Below are positions 1 through 7,772 of a stretch of 64,000 nt of DNA, piece by piece (position 1 is the first letter of the stretch; each line of letters starts with the position of its first letter). The notes beneath the pieces were generated by a model, which saw only the letters and a list, made by a program, of their open reading frames with translations, was not told the DNA's origin and made no database searches. The stretch is from Actinomycetospora chiangmaiensis DSM 45062 (lineage in GTDB: Bacteria; Actinomycetota; Actinomycetes; Mycobacteriales; Pseudonocardiaceae). The stretch is from positions 166,247 to 230,246 of the forward strand of contig NZ_KB903229.1 of the NCBI RefSeq assembly GCF_000379625.1. Direction: 5' to 3'. A program made the translations under genes and the position numbers.

Positions 1-2
1 AC

Positions 3-272
3 GACCTGCAGGCCTCCAACGTGCCCGGCATCCGCGAGGACGTGTTCCTCGCCGGGGCGAAGGTGGACCGGATGTTCCCCTACGCGCCCCGTCCGGGCTG
101 CGCCGCGATGATCACGATGCTGACGCACGGCGACACCTGCTGCCTCGGCGCCAACGTCGACCCGGCCGCGATCACCGACCGCGAGCTGTTCGGCCGGTGC
201 CTGGTGGAGGGCTTCGTCGAGGTGCTCGCCCTGGGACCGGACGGTCCCCCGGAGCCGGTGCTCCGCAGCTGA
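3..272 (+). CDS. Wax ester synthase/diacylglycerol acyltransferase, C-terminal fragment
   Basis: The gene enters from the left edge, so only about 89 C-terminal residues are present. The frame reads SNVPG, then a YAPRPGCAAMITMLTH stretch, then CLGANVDPAAI. This is the typical end of the bacterial WS/DGAT family (WES acyltransferase C-terminal domain), which makes triacylglycerol or wax esters from acyl-CoA. The HHxxxDG catalytic motif would lie upstream, outside the window. The tail EPVLRS is short, as is usual for the family. A convergent gene stops 6 bases further on. The family call is confident; substrate preference cannot be judged. Confidence 0.85.
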   Translation, partial: DLQASNVPGIREDVFLAGAKVDRMFPYAPRPGCAAMITMLTHGDTCCLGANVDPAAITDRELFGRCLVEGFVEVLALGPDGPPEPVLRS

Positions 273-277
273 GCCGC

Positions 278-544
278 TCAGCCCGCGCGCAGCCCGCGGA
301 GCCGGTCGAGCAGGGAGGGCCGACGGTCCGCGGGGTCGGCCTCCCCGGTCGCGGCGGCGCACTCGGGGCAGCGGGCGGCCGGCGGGCTGGCCAGCGAGGA
401 CGCCCAGACCGTCCGGGTGCAGGCCGCGCGGTGGGCGCCGGAGACCGGGTCGTGGTGCAGCACCGCGTGGTCGCGGCCGTCGACGGCGCAGGTGAGCCAG
501 TGCGCGCGACCGTGCAGCGCGCCGTGGTCGACGGGAGCGGCCAT
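278..544 (-). CDS. Small Cys/His-rich protein downstream of a DUF397 gene
   Basis: An 88-residue protein of unknown function. It has an HGRAHWLTCAVDGRDHAVLHHD segment (about residues 11-32), then a GAHRAACT stretch and a CPEC pair near residue 60. The spaced Cys/His residues look like a small zinc-ribbon or structural metal site. That is inference from residue spacing only. Its ATG overlaps the TGA of the DUF397 gene by one base (TGATG), so the two are translationally coupled. It is the third gene of the run DUF5753 regulator, DUF397 protein, this gene. No function is claimed. Confidence 0.7.
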   Translation of the reverse strand: MAAPVDHGALHGRAHWLTCAVDGRDHAVLHHDPVSGAHRAACTRTVWASSLASPPAARCPECAAATGEADPADRRPSLLDRLRGLRAG

Positions 545-768
545 CACGCGCCCTCGAGGAGGTCGTCGAACCGGCCCGCGCGGACGTCGGAGAGGAACGC
601 GCCGAGGTCGGCGCGGGTGAGCAGCAGCGCCGCGTCGTCCGGGTACCGGGAGTTGCGGACGGCGACCCGCCCGGCGACGGCGGCCAGCTCCACGCAGTTG
701 CCCTGCTTGCCGCTGTGCCGGCTGCGGCGCCAGGCCGCGCCGGCGAGGAGCGAGGCCGTGGTGTGCAT
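544..768 (-). CDS. DUF397 domain protein
   Basis: A 74-residue protein carrying the DUF397 pattern: WRRSRHSG near residue 13, GNCVELA near 23, VAVRNSRYPD near 35, and the LTRADLGAFLSDVRAGRFDDL end. DUF397 proteins nearly always sit beside a DUF5753 helix-turn-helix regulator in actinomycetes. That pair has been described as toxin/antitoxin-like (Scr1/Scr2) and as linked to development (WhiJ/BldB-type systems). Here the regulator lies 95 bases upstream on the same strand, as expected. It is tightly coupled to the small Cys/His protein downstream. The ATG at 768 gives the normal family length. Confidence 0.88.
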   Translation of the reverse strand: MHTTASLLAGAAWRRSRHSGKQGNCVELAAVAGRVAVRNSRYPDDAALLLTRADLGAFLSDVRAGRFDDLLEGA

Positions 769-863
769 CGGTCGTCCCGTCCGCCGTCGTTGAATCCCGG
801 ACGACGGTAGCACCCGCGCGAGCCGTCTGCATGTGCAGAAGCTCCCGTCGCGTGCCGGAGGCG

Positions 864-1760
864 TCAGCCCCGGTCCGCCCGCAGCTTCGCGAGCAGCGCC
901 CGGCTCTCCTCGGGGCTCAGCGCGTCGATGGTCAGCTCGTCCATCTGCCGCGAGTACTCCTCGACCTCGGCCCGGCGGTCGAGGTAGAGCGCGCCCGTGA
1001 GTCCCTCGATGTAGGTGATGTCGGGGACGTCGGACGCGGCGAAGCGCAGCATGGTGAAGGCGGTCTCGCTGCCGTAGCCCGACAGGTCCGAGGGCAGCAC
1101 CTGCAGCGTGACGTTCGGGCGCCGCGACATCTCCGCGAGGTGGTCGAGCTGGGCCGCCAGCACCGCGTGCCCGCCGATCGGCCGGTGCAGGACCGCCTCC
1201 TCGACGACCGCCCACAGCCGCGGGGCGTCGGGACGGTCGAGGACCCGCTGCCGCTTCATCCGGACCTCGACGCGCTCGCGCTCGGTCGGCGTGGCCCGCT
1301 CGGGGTGGCCGCGCGTGACGATGGCGAGGGCGTAGTCGGCGGTCTGCAGCAGCCCGGGCACGAACAGCAGCTCGTAGGTCTGGATGCGCACCGCCGCGGC
1401 CTCGAGGCCCACGTACTCGGAGAACCAGTCCGGCACGGCCTCACCGGGCCGCTGCCACCAGCCCGGCTCGTTGGCCTGCGTCGCGAGCTCGAGCAGCCGG
1501 GCGCGCCGTTCGGTCTCGCCCTCGCCGTAGAGGGTCAGCAGGTCGTGGACGTCACGGTGCTTGAAGCCGACCTTGCCCGACTCCATCCGGCTGATCTTCG
1601 ACTCGCTGCCGCGGATGTGGTAGCCGGCCGCGCCGCGCGTGACGCCCGCGTCCTCCCGGAGCCGCTTGAGCTGGGCGCCGACGATGATCCGTCGTGCGGT
1701 GGGGCCGGGATCGTCCGGTCCGCCGAAGCCGTCGGGTCCCTCGGCAGCGTTCTCGGCCAC
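864..1760 (-). CDS. XRE-type HTH regulator with DUF5753 (Scr1-like)
   Basis: A 298-residue protein. An N-terminal Xre helix-turn-helix (about residues 28-85: LKRLREDAGVTRGAAGYHI, then SESKISRMESGK) is followed by the DUF5753 sensor-like domain (residues about 110-290: LLFVPGLLQTADYA, GGHAVLAAQLDHLAEM, VTLQVLPSD). It is known as the regulator or antitoxin-like partner of DUF397 proteins, and a DUF397 gene follows directly. The first Met gives the usual family length. It is divergent from the MFS exporter gene, with 126 bases between the starts, so it may also regulate that gene. This last point is inference. Confidence 0.9.
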   Translation of the reverse strand: MAENAAEGPDGFGGPDDPGPTARRIIVGAQLKRLREDAGVTRGAAGYHIRGSESKISRMESGKVGFKHRDVHDLLTLYGEGETERRARLLELATQANEPGWWQRPGEAVPDWFSEYVGLEAAAVRIQTYELLFVPGLLQTADYALAIVTRGHPERATPTERERVEVRMKRQRVLDRPDAPRLWAVVEEAVLHRPIGGHAVLAAQLDHLAEMSRRPNVTLQVLPSDLSGYGSETAFTMLRFAASDVPDITYIEGLTGALYLDRRAEVEEYSRQMDELTIDALSPEESRALLAKLRADRG

Positions 1761-1886
1761 GCCGGTGTCCTCCGGTGTCGGTGACTCCTCGAACGCAGGA
1801 GACTACAGGCCGACGGGGGATTTCCGAACGTGTCGCGGCCGACCGGGCCGGGCATGCCCGCCCGGGTCGGCAGGTGCGGGAGGGTC

Positions 1887-3212
1887 ATGACGGCGGGGTG
1901 GGCCGCGATGCTCGCCCCCGGGCGCCGCGGGGCGGTCGGGGTGCTCTGCGGCGGCGTGCTGCTGTTCGCGATCGACACCTACGTGACGGCGAGCCTCCTG
2001 CCGTCCGCGATCGCCGAGATCGGCGGTGAGCGCTTCTACTCCTGGGTGGTCACGGTCTACCTGCTCCCGGCGACGGTGGCGTCCGCGCTCACCGGCCGCG
2101 CCCTCGCGGTCTGGTCGGACCGCCGGGCCTACGTGCTGGCCGCCGGCACCTTCGCGCTGGGCACAGCGATCGACGCCGTCGCACCGTCGATGGCGGTGCT
2201 GCTCGTCGGACGGGCGGTGCAGGGCGCGGGCGGTGGCCTGCTGGCGGGCCTGGCCTACGCCCTCCTGCGCACCGCGCTGCCCCGCGAACTGTGGACCCGC
2301 GGTAGCGCGGCGATCTCGGCGATGTGGGGGGTCGGGCTGCTCGTCGGTCCGCTGCTCGGAGGGGTGTTCGCCGAGGCGGGGCTGTGGCGGGGTGCCTTCG
2401 TGACGATGGTCGGGGTCAGCCTGCTCGTCGTCCTCGCGGTGCCGGCGGGCCTGCGTCGCGTCGCACCGCGCCCGCCCTCGGCGCGCACGCCCTTCCCGGT
2501 CGCCTCGGTCCTGCTCGTCGCCCTGGTGGTCCGCGAACGCCGACCAGGCGCCGTCCGCGTGCTCCCCCTGGCCACCTTCACCCGCCGCGGCCCGCTGGCG
2601 GCGGTCTACCTGACGGCGGCGGTGCTGATCGGGGTCTCGGCGGTGGAGGCCTTCGTGCCCCTGTTCGGGCAGTGGCTGGGCGGTCTCACGCCCGTCGGAG
2701 CCGGCTTCCTCGGCGTCGCGCTGGCCTGCGGCTGGGTGGTCGGCGAGATGACGAGCGCGTCGGTGGGCCGGGGCCGGTCCGCCGTCGGGATCGGGCCGCT
2801 GCTCGGCGTGGCCGGGTTCGCGCTGCTCACCGTGACCCAGCGCCCCGGAGCGGTCGGCTGGTGGGCCGCCGGGCTCGTCCTGGCCGGGCTCGGCGTCGGA
2901 GTCGCGTGGCCCCACCTCGCGGCCGGGGCGATGGCCGGCGGCTCGACGGATCCCGAGGCCGGCGGCTCCACGGAGCCCGAGGCCGGCGGCCCCACGGAGC
3001 CCGAGGGCGACGACGGCGAGGGCGACCGGGCGTCCGCGGCCATCACCATGATCCAGATGCTCGCGGTGGCGCTCGGGGCCGCCTTCGCCGGTGTCGCGGT
3101 CGCGCTGGGCGGTGACGACACCGCCACGTCGGCGGTCTACCTCTACGCCGGGATGGGGGTGGTCGCCGTGCTCGGGGCGCTCACCGCGCTCCGCGCGCGG
3201 GAGGCGGCCTAG
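1887..3212 (+). CDS. MFS transporter (DHA2-like), possibly shortened in the middle
   Basis: A 441-residue polytopic membrane protein. The TM1 motif FAIDTYVTASLLPS, the RAVQGAGGGLLAGLAYALLRTALP segment (motif C region) and LLVGPLLGGVFAEAGLWRGAF mark it as a drug-exporter-type MFS protein. The ATG at 1887 is preferred because GGGAGGG lies just upstream; upstream codons in frame look non-coding. Two oddities stand out. After about residue 205, ASVLLVALVVRERRPG joins directly, where relatives have one or two more helices. A cytoplasmic loop near residues 350-375 holds three imperfect copies of GGSTxPEA. Function may be altered. The substrate is unknown. Confidence 0.87.
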   Translation: MTAGWAAMLAPGRRGAVGVLCGGVLLFAIDTYVTASLLPSAIAEIGGERFYSWVVTVYLLPATVASALTGRALAVWSDRRAYVLAAGTFALGTAIDAVAPSMAVLLVGRAVQGAGGGLLAGLAYALLRTALPRELWTRGSAAISAMWGVGLLVGPLLGGVFAEAGLWRGAFVTMVGVSLLVVLAVPAGLRRVAPRPPSARTPFPVASVLLVALVVRERRPGAVRVLPLATFTRRGPLAAVYLTAAVLIGVSAVEAFVPLFGQWLGGLTPVGAGFLGVALACGWVVGEMTSASVGRGRSAVGIGPLLGVAGFALLTVTQRPGAVGWWAAGLVLAGLGVGVAWPHLAAGAMAGGSTDPEAGGSTEPEAGGPTEPEGDDGEGDRASAAITMIQMLAVALGAAFAGVAVALGGDDTATSAVYLYAGMGVVAVLGALTALRAREAA

Positions 3213-3640
3213 AAGTCGCCGTCGGCGACCTGCAGCACGGTCAGTCCGAGCGCCCGCCACATCCCGACCACCCGGTCGCGGTCGTCGAGCACCAGCCGCA
3301 CCGCGTACCGGCCGGCGACGTCCCGCTCGTAGAGCTCGCGCTTCACGACGTCGTCGGGCCGCGTGTCGCCCACCGCGCGCAGCGACAGCTCCGGCCACTC
3401 CCGCCCGCCCAGCACGTGCGCGTGCAGCCACCACTCCGTCGGCACCCGCGCGGCCTCGGTCCGGCCGGAGAGGAACACGACGTGCGGGGTCGAGCGGCGC
3501 AGGTCGTCGAGCACCCGGATCACGGGGACGTTCGGGCGGTCCTCCCCGGCCCGCAGCTCGCCGTGCGGGCCGGGGAAGGGGGAGCGGTCCGCGCGCAGGG
3601 CGACGGTGCCGTCGACGTCGCAGAGCAGCACCTCCTCCAT
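3209..3640 (-). CDS. HAD phosphatase of the polynucleotide kinase 3'-phosphatase type
   Basis: A 143-residue protein starting with the HAD motif LLCDVDGTVAL (residues 5-15). It continues with VVFLSGRTEA (motif II) and ends RLVLDDRDRVVGMWRALGL and QVADGDF. The DDRDRVVGMWR and QVA.GDF signatures are those of the C-terminal phosphatase domain of T4 polynucleotide kinase and of stand-alone HADs of that type. The substrate could be a nucleic acid end or a nucleotide; this is not decided by sequence. The ATG at 3640 places the catalytic Asp at the usual distance. The stop overlaps the end of the MFS gene by 4 bases (convergent). Confidence 0.8.
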   Translation of the reverse strand: MEEVLLCDVDGTVALRADRSPFPGPHGELRAGEDRPNVPVIRVLDDLRRSTPHVVFLSGRTEAARVPTEWWLHAHVLGGREWPELSLRAVGDTRPDDVVKRELYERDVAGRYAVRLVLDDRDRVVGMWRALGLTVLQVADGDF

Positions 3641-3702
3641 GGTGCGAATTCTGGTGCCGTGCTCCCGCCCGCGGCACACCCGGTGCGGCAGCATCGGGCG
3701 CC

Positions 3703-4485
3703 GTGTCGCGCGCCGTGCTGGTCACCGCCCTGGTCGTCGTGCTGGCCGCCTGCGCGGCGCCCGGCCGCGCGCCGGCCGCGCCCGCCCCGGTCGGCGTCCC
3801 GACGGCGGGTCCGGCCGCGCCGGCGCCCGCGCGGTCGGGCTACGCCGTCCCGCCGGGGGCGACGATCGTCATCGACCCCGGTCACGACGGCGGGAACGGG
3901 CGCGCCGCGGCCGCGATCGCCCGGCCGGTCCCGGACGGTCGGGGCGGGACCAAGCCGTGCAACACCACGGGCGCGGCGACCGCCGACGGCTACCCCGAGC
4001 ACGCCTTCACCTGGGCCGTGTCGCAGCGGCTCGCCGACCTGCTCCGCGGCCGCGGCTACCGGGTGGTGCTCACCCGGCCCGACGACACCGGGGTCGGGCC
4101 CTGCGTCGACGAGCGGGGGACGGCCGGGCAGCGGGCCGGTGCCGCCGCCGTCCTCTCCGTGCACGCCGACGGCGCGCCCGCGGCCGGCCACGGCTTCCAC
4201 GTCCTCTACTCCGCGCCACCGCTGAACCCGGCGCAACGGGGACCCGCCCGCGCCCTCGCGGACGCGGCCGTCGCGAGTCTGCGTGGCGCCGGGTTCACCC
4301 CCGCGACCTACATCGGCCGGGGCGGCCTCGACGCCCGCGACGACATCGCCGGGCTCAACCTCGCGACGGTGCCGACCGTGCTCGTCGAGTGCGCCAACCT
4401 CGGGAACCGCGACGACGCCGCGCTCGCCCGCTCCCCGGAGGGACAGCAGCGGTTCGCGGCCGCGCTCGCCGCGACGATCGGCTGA
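3703..4485 (+). CDS. N-acetylmuramoyl-L-alanine amidase, predicted lipoprotein
   Basis: A 260-residue protein. The N-terminus is a lipoprotein signal: SRAVLVTALVVVLAAC with lipobox LAAC at about residues 13-16, followed by an Ala/Pro linker. The catalytic amidase_3 domain starts with TIVIDPGHDGG (zinc His). It continues with the second zinc ligand region (DGYPEHAF), VLSVHADG (third His) and the catalytic Glu in VLVECANLGN. This is the Rv3717/CwlM-like zinc amidase fold that cleaves peptide stems from peptidoglycan. The GTG at 3703 gives a proper signal peptide. The gene is convergent with the HAD gene downstream, with 2 bases between the stops. Confidence 0.9.
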   Translation: MSRAVLVTALVVVLAACAAPGRAPAAPAPVGVPTAGPAAPAPARSGYAVPPGATIVIDPGHDGGNGRAAAAIARPVPDGRGGTKPCNTTGAATADGYPEHAFTWAVSQRLADLLRGRGYRVVLTRPDDTGVGPCVDERGTAGQRAGAAAVLSVHADGAPAAGHGFHVLYSAPPLNPAQRGPARALADAAVASLRGAGFTPATYIGRGGLDARDDIAGLNLATVPTVLVECANLGNRDDAALARSPEGQQRFAAALAATIG

Positions 4486-4487
4486 GC

Positions 4488-5204
4488 TCAGCCGAGCAGG
4501 GCCAGCACAGCGCCGAGCCCCCGCTCGCCGAGCCGGAACTCGCTCGGCAGGAGGAATGCCCGGCAGCCGACCGCCACGGCCCCGCCGTCGCGGGCCGGGT
4601 TGTCACCCACCATCAGGGTGGCGCGCGGGTCGACGTCGAGCGCGGTGCAGGCCGTGGTGAACATCGTCGGGTCCGGCTTCTCGACGCCGAGCTCGCAGGA
4701 CAGCACCCAGGTCCCGACGAGGTGCTCCACGCCCGCCGCCCGGGCGTGCACGCGGATGTCCCACCCGATGTCGGACACCACACCCACGCGCACCCCGCGG
4801 TCGGCGAGCGCCTGCAGCACGTCGGCGGTGTCGGGGTAGGGCACCCACGCGTCCGGGGCGCGGAGCAGGTCGATCGCGGTGTCCTCGACGCCGTGGAGCA
4901 CCGGGACCTGCGCGAACCAGGCCCGCATGGCGGCGCGGTGGGCGTCGTCGGAGAGGTCGCGCCCGTGCTGGGCGGCGGCGACGTCGGGCCGGGCGGCGGC
5001 CATCGCGAGGTCGTCGGCCGTGGCCTCCGACGGCACCTCCCGGCCGGTTGCGCGTCCGACCGACCGCAGCCAGTCGGCGGTGTCGACCATGTGGAAGAGC
5101 GTGTTGGAGAAGTCGAACAGCACGGCCTCGACCGGCGGCACGGCGTCCCGGCGCTGCTCGGGTGTGGGCTCGTAGGCAGCGGTCAGGTCGAACAGGGCGC
5201 GCAC
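4488..5204 (-). CDS. HAD-family hydrolase
   Basis: A 238-residue haloacid-dehalogenase-like protein. Motif I is AVLFDFSNTLF (about residue 28), so the position two after the nucleophile Asp is Ser instead of Asp. This is seen in an actinobacterial HAD subgroup. Motif II is VVSDIGWD, motif III the Lys in GVEKPDPTMF, and motif IV MVGDNPARD. The cap lies between residues about 45 and 120. It probably acts on a small phosphorylated metabolite, but the substrate is not predictable. The PP2C gene ends 15 bases upstream of its start region on the same strand, so the two are likely co-transcribed. Confidence 0.85.
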   Translation of the reverse strand: MRALFDLTAAYEPTPEQRRDAVPPVEAVLFDFSNTLFHMVDTADWLRSVGRATGREVPSEATADDLAMAAARPDVAAAQHGRDLSDDAHRAAMRAWFAQVPVLHGVEDTAIDLLRAPDAWVPYPDTADVLQALADRGVRVGVVSDIGWDIRVHARAAGVEHLVGTWVLSCELGVEKPDPTMFTTACTALDVDPRATLMVGDNPARDGGAVAVGCRAFLLPSEFRLGERGLGAVLALLG

Positions 5205-5219
5205 GCGGGCCAGTGTGGA

Positions 5220-5951
5220 TCAGCCCGCGGTGGCCACCACCAGGGCGGTGGCGTTGTCCCGGGTCCCGGCGGCGCCCGCGCCGTCGACGAGGGCCCGCGC
5301 CAGCTCGGGCGCGGACACCCGGGTGCACGTGGCGGCGAGCGTGTCGGGGGCGAGGACCCGGTGGACGCCGTCGGTGGCCAGCACGAGCGCGGCCGGCTCG
5401 GCGACCGCGGTCAGGCCCACCTCCACCGCGCCGCGCACCGTCCGCACGCTCGTCGTCAGGACGTGGTCCAGGTGGTCCGCGACGACCAGGCCGGCCGCGC
5501 GCATCTCCGCGCCCACCGTGTGTTCGCGGGTGAGGGCGTGGATCCGTCCGTCCGCCACGGCGTACGCGCGGACGTCCCCGACCCAGGCGACGGTCCAGGT
5601 CGCCTCGGCGAGCCGGGCGTCCGGGCCGAGGGCGACGGTGAGGGCCGCGTCGCCGGGGAGCCCGGCGCCGAGCAGCACGTCGCGGGCGGCGAGCACGGCC
5701 AGGTCGGCCCGGCCGTCGAGGACGGCCGTGCGCACGGCGTGGTCGACGGCGATCCGGGCGGCGTGGGCCGCGGCCGACGAGTCCCCGACCCCGTCGGCGA
5801 CCGCCACCGCACGCCGGTCCCGCCCGGCGAAGCCGCCCGCGGCGTCGGCCTGGTGCCGGCGCGGGCCCCGGGCGTCCGCCGCCCACCAGGACGGTGGGGT
5901 GGGCGCGGTCGTGGCCGCCCGCCGTCGGGTCCTCGCCGTCGTCACCGTCAT
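5220..5951 (-). CDS. PP2C-type serine/threonine phosphatase
   Basis: About 243 residues from the ATG at 5951, which has an AGGAGG 6-7 bases upstream; a Met ten codons earlier lacks this. PP2C metal and catalytic motifs are present in order: AVAVADGVGDSS (first Asp pair), VGDVRAYAVADGRI, LATDGVHRVL and the terminal DNATALVV. It lacks membrane segments and sensor domains, so it is a soluble phosphatase. It may act against Hanks-type kinases encoded elsewhere. It is transcribed just before the HAD hydrolase. Confidence 0.88.
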   Translation of the reverse strand: MTVTTARTRRRAATTAPTPPSWWAADARGPRRHQADAAGGFAGRDRRAVAVADGVGDSSAAAHAARIAVDHAVRTAVLDGRADLAVLAARDVLLGAGLPGDAALTVALGPDARLAEATWTVAWVGDVRAYAVADGRIHALTREHTVGAEMRAAGLVVADHLDHVLTTSVRTVRGAVEVGLTAVAEPAALVLATDGVHRVLAPDTLAATCTRVSAPELARALVDGAGAAGTRDNATALVVATAG

Positions 5952-6038
5952 CGCGGGCCTCCTCGCTGCGCGTCCTGCCACCCTCGACGGTGCGCGGGGG
6001 AGCTGTGCGGCGGCTGAGGGGTGGGTGAGACGCCGGGA

Positions 6039-6251
6039 TCAGCCGCCCAGGCTGCGGCGGATCTCCTCGAGCTTCGCCCGGGCCGCCGCCTCGCGGTCGG
6101 CCTCCTGCTGCGCGAGGTCGTGCGCCTCCGGCGTCGCGTCGTCGAGCTCCCCGGCGCCCTCGGCGGTCGCCGCCCGGCGCTCGATCCGGTCGCGCACGAA
6201 GTCGAAGGTCGGGACGCCGTCGGCGGTGTAGTCGGGTCCGGGCTCGCTCAT
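6039..6251 (-). CDS. Small acidic/alanine-rich protein of unknown function
   Basis: A 70-residue hypothetical protein: MSEPGPDYTADGVPTFDFVRDRIERR, then a helical Ala/Glu-rich half ending KLEEIRRSLGG. The C-terminal half is predicted to be a single amphipathic helix or short coiled coil. The start at 6251 is chosen because the longer frame runs through a regulatory region upstream. It is divergent from hsp20, and the HAIR-like operator at 6286-6306 lies only 35 bases upstream. It could therefore share heat-shock control; this is inference. Confidence 0.6.
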   Translation of the reverse strand: MSEPGPDYTADGVPTFDFVRDRIERRAATAEGAGELDDATPEAHDLAQQEADREAAARAKLEEIRRSLGG

Positions 6252-6285
6252 GCGGCCAGGGTCCCAGAATCCGATGCGGGCGGGA

Positions 6286-6306
6286 ATTGAGCCGACCCGA
6301 CTCATG
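6286..6306. promoter_or_regulatory. HAIR-like inverted repeat (HspR operator)
   Basis: ATTGAGC, seven bases, ACTCATG. The consensus HAIR element bound by HspR is CTTGAGT-N7-ACTCAAG. Eleven of fourteen arm positions match and the spacer length is exact. It lies 59 bases before the hsp20 ATG and 35 bases before the divergent small gene, a sensible place for a repressor site. Confidence 0.65.
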
Positions 6307-6364
6307 TTGCAGGAGTCAGCGGCCCGCAAGGTCGGGCCCCTTCCGTCGTCCGAGGAGGACCACC

Positions 6365-6877
6365 ATGACTGCACTGACCTTCCGGTACCCCCGCTTCGTC
6401 GGTCCGTTCGGCCCCTTCCGCGTGGCCGACGCCCTCGTCCGCGGCTCCTTCGCCGCGCCGCGCCCGTCCGAGTCGGCCTGGTACGTGCCGGCGGCCGACG
6501 TGGTCCGCGACGGTGACGACGCCGTCGTCCGCGTCGAGCTGCCCGGCGTCGACGTGGCCTCCGACGTCACCGTCGAGGTCGTCGACCACCGCCTCGTCGT
6601 CGCCGGCGAGCGTCGCGAGGAGCACGAGGGTGAGGGCTTCCGGGAGTCGCGGCGCGGCTCGTTCCGCCGCAGCTTCTCCCTGCCCCGCCACGTCGGGCCG
6701 GACGCGGTGAGCGCGTCCTACGACGCCGGGGTGCTCACCGTCCGGGTCGCGGGAGCGCACGTCGCCCCGCAGCCGGTCACCCCGGAGCCCCGTCGGATCG
6801 AGATCGCGGGCGTCACGCCGGCCACCCCGGCCGCCGACGACACCGCGACCGAGGCCCCCGGGGCCCCCGAGGCCTGA
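6365..6877 (+). CDS. Hsp20/alpha-crystallin family small heat shock protein
   Basis: A 170-residue small heat shock protein. The ATG at 6365 has GAGGAGG about 6 bases upstream. The alpha-crystallin domain spans about residues 45-135: VRDGDDAVVRVELPGVDV (beta strands), VEVVDHRLVVAGERREE, a RRGSFRRSFSLPRHV segment and the conserved ASYDAGVLTVRV end. It is an ATP-independent holdase, probably cytosolic. A HAIR-like operator upstream suggests HspR repression, as for Acr2 in mycobacteria. A clear hairpin follows the gene. The C-terminal tail is Pro/Ala-rich and lacks an obvious IxI motif. Confidence 0.92.
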   Translation: MTALTFRYPRFVGPFGPFRVADALVRGSFAAPRPSESAWYVPAADVVRDGDDAVVRVELPGVDVASDVTVEVVDHRLVVAGERREEHEGEGFRESRRGSFRRSFSLPRHVGPDAVSASYDAGVLTVRVAGAHVAPQPVTPEPRRIEIAGVTPATPAADDTATEAPGAPEA

Positions 6878-6887
6878 TCCCCACCGT

Positions 6888-6922
6888 CGACGCCCCGTCG
6901 GACCCCGTCCGGCGGGGCGTCG
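6888..6922 (+). terminator. Hairpin terminator after hsp20
   Basis: CGACGCCCCG pairs perfectly with CGGGGCGTCG 15 bases downstream, starting 10 bases after the hsp20 stop codon. There is no T-run, as is common in high-GC actinomycete terminators. Confidence 0.6.
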
Positions 6923-7063
6923 GCGTGTCCGGGGCCGTGTGCTCCGGGCCCGCGCGACCGGTGCCCGTCGTCGGGATCGGTCGCTACCATCCGGGCCGGG
7001 CGCACGTCCTCCCGCAACCCACGTCCGCCCGAATTCCGCCCGCCCGAGCCCCCGGAGACACCG

Positions 7064-7768
7064 ATGCCCCCGCAGGCCCCACCGCCCGGCCGACCCGGCC
7101 CCGGGTGGCAGCAGGGGCCCTACCCGGGAGGGCGTCCGCCGGGTCCGTCCGGCCCACCGGGTCCGCCGCGGCCGCCGACGGGTCCCTTCCCGGCGTCCGC
7201 CTCGGGAGGCCGCGGCGCACCGCCCCCGCGTCCGCCGGTGCAGTCCGTCTTCGGCCCGGGCGGGCCGACGCGCATGGCGGCGCCCGCCCCGGCCCGCCCC
7301 TCGCGGATGGCGATCGTGGCGCTGGTCCTCGCGGTGCTCGTCGCGCCCCTCGGCTTCGTGCTCGGCCTCGTCGCCCGCCGGCGCATCACCACCTCGGCCC
7401 GGCCGGCCTTCGATGCGCCGTTCGGCGAGCCCCCGGAGCGGCTCACGGGCCGGGGCCGGGCCACCGCCGCGATCGCCGTCGGCGCGGTGCTCACGCTGCT
7501 CGAGATCGGCCTGGTCGTGGCCCTGACGGTCGGCATCCCGACGAGCTGGCTGCCGTCCACCGACGTCTCGGCGGCCGAGGTGCAGACGCAGATCGAGCAG
7601 GCCGCGCGTCTGCCCGCGGGCAGCGTGCGGTGTCCCGGGTCGCTCCCCGCCACGGTCGGCGCGACCATCACGTGCACCGGCACGCAGAACAACCAGCCGG
7701 TCAACCTGAAGGCCACCGTCAGCAGCGTGCAGGGTCGCGACGTCCGCTTCTCCGTCACCCGCGCCTGA
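7064..7768 (+). CDS. Membrane protein with DUF4190-like and DUF4333-like domains
   Basis: A 234-residue protein. The first 75 residues are Pro/Gly-rich and disordered. Then come two membrane helices: MAIVALVLAVLVAPLGFVLGLVA (about 83-105) and ATAAIAVGAVLTLLEIGLVVAL (about 138-160). The C-terminal part (about 168-234) resembles DUF4333: VQTQIEQAA, SVRCPGSLPATVGATITCTGT with two Cys, then VNLKATVSSVQG. The Cys pair would lie outside the membrane and may form a disulfide. This architecture is common in actinomycete cell-envelope proteins of unknown role. It is convergent with the YciO-type gene, with 4 bases between the stops. Confidence 0.8.
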   Translation: MPPQAPPPGRPGPGWQQGPYPGGRPPGPSGPPGPPRPPTGPFPASASGGRGAPPPRPPVQSVFGPGGPTRMAAPAPARPSRMAIVALVLAVLVAPLGFVLGLVARRRITTSARPAFDAPFGEPPERLTGRGRATAAIAVGAVLTLLEIGLVVALTVGIPTSWLPSTDVSAAEVQTQIEQAARLPAGSVRCPGSLPATVGATITCTGTQNNQPVNLKATVSSVQGRDVRFSVTRA

Positions 7769-7772
7769 GGCG

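Noticed and set aside
1803-3725. Very long open frame antisense to the MFS gene, and similar frames opposite most genes
   Set aside because: Long antisense frames are expected at this GC content. Their translations are Arg/Pro/Gly-rich without domains, while the opposite strands hold clear families.
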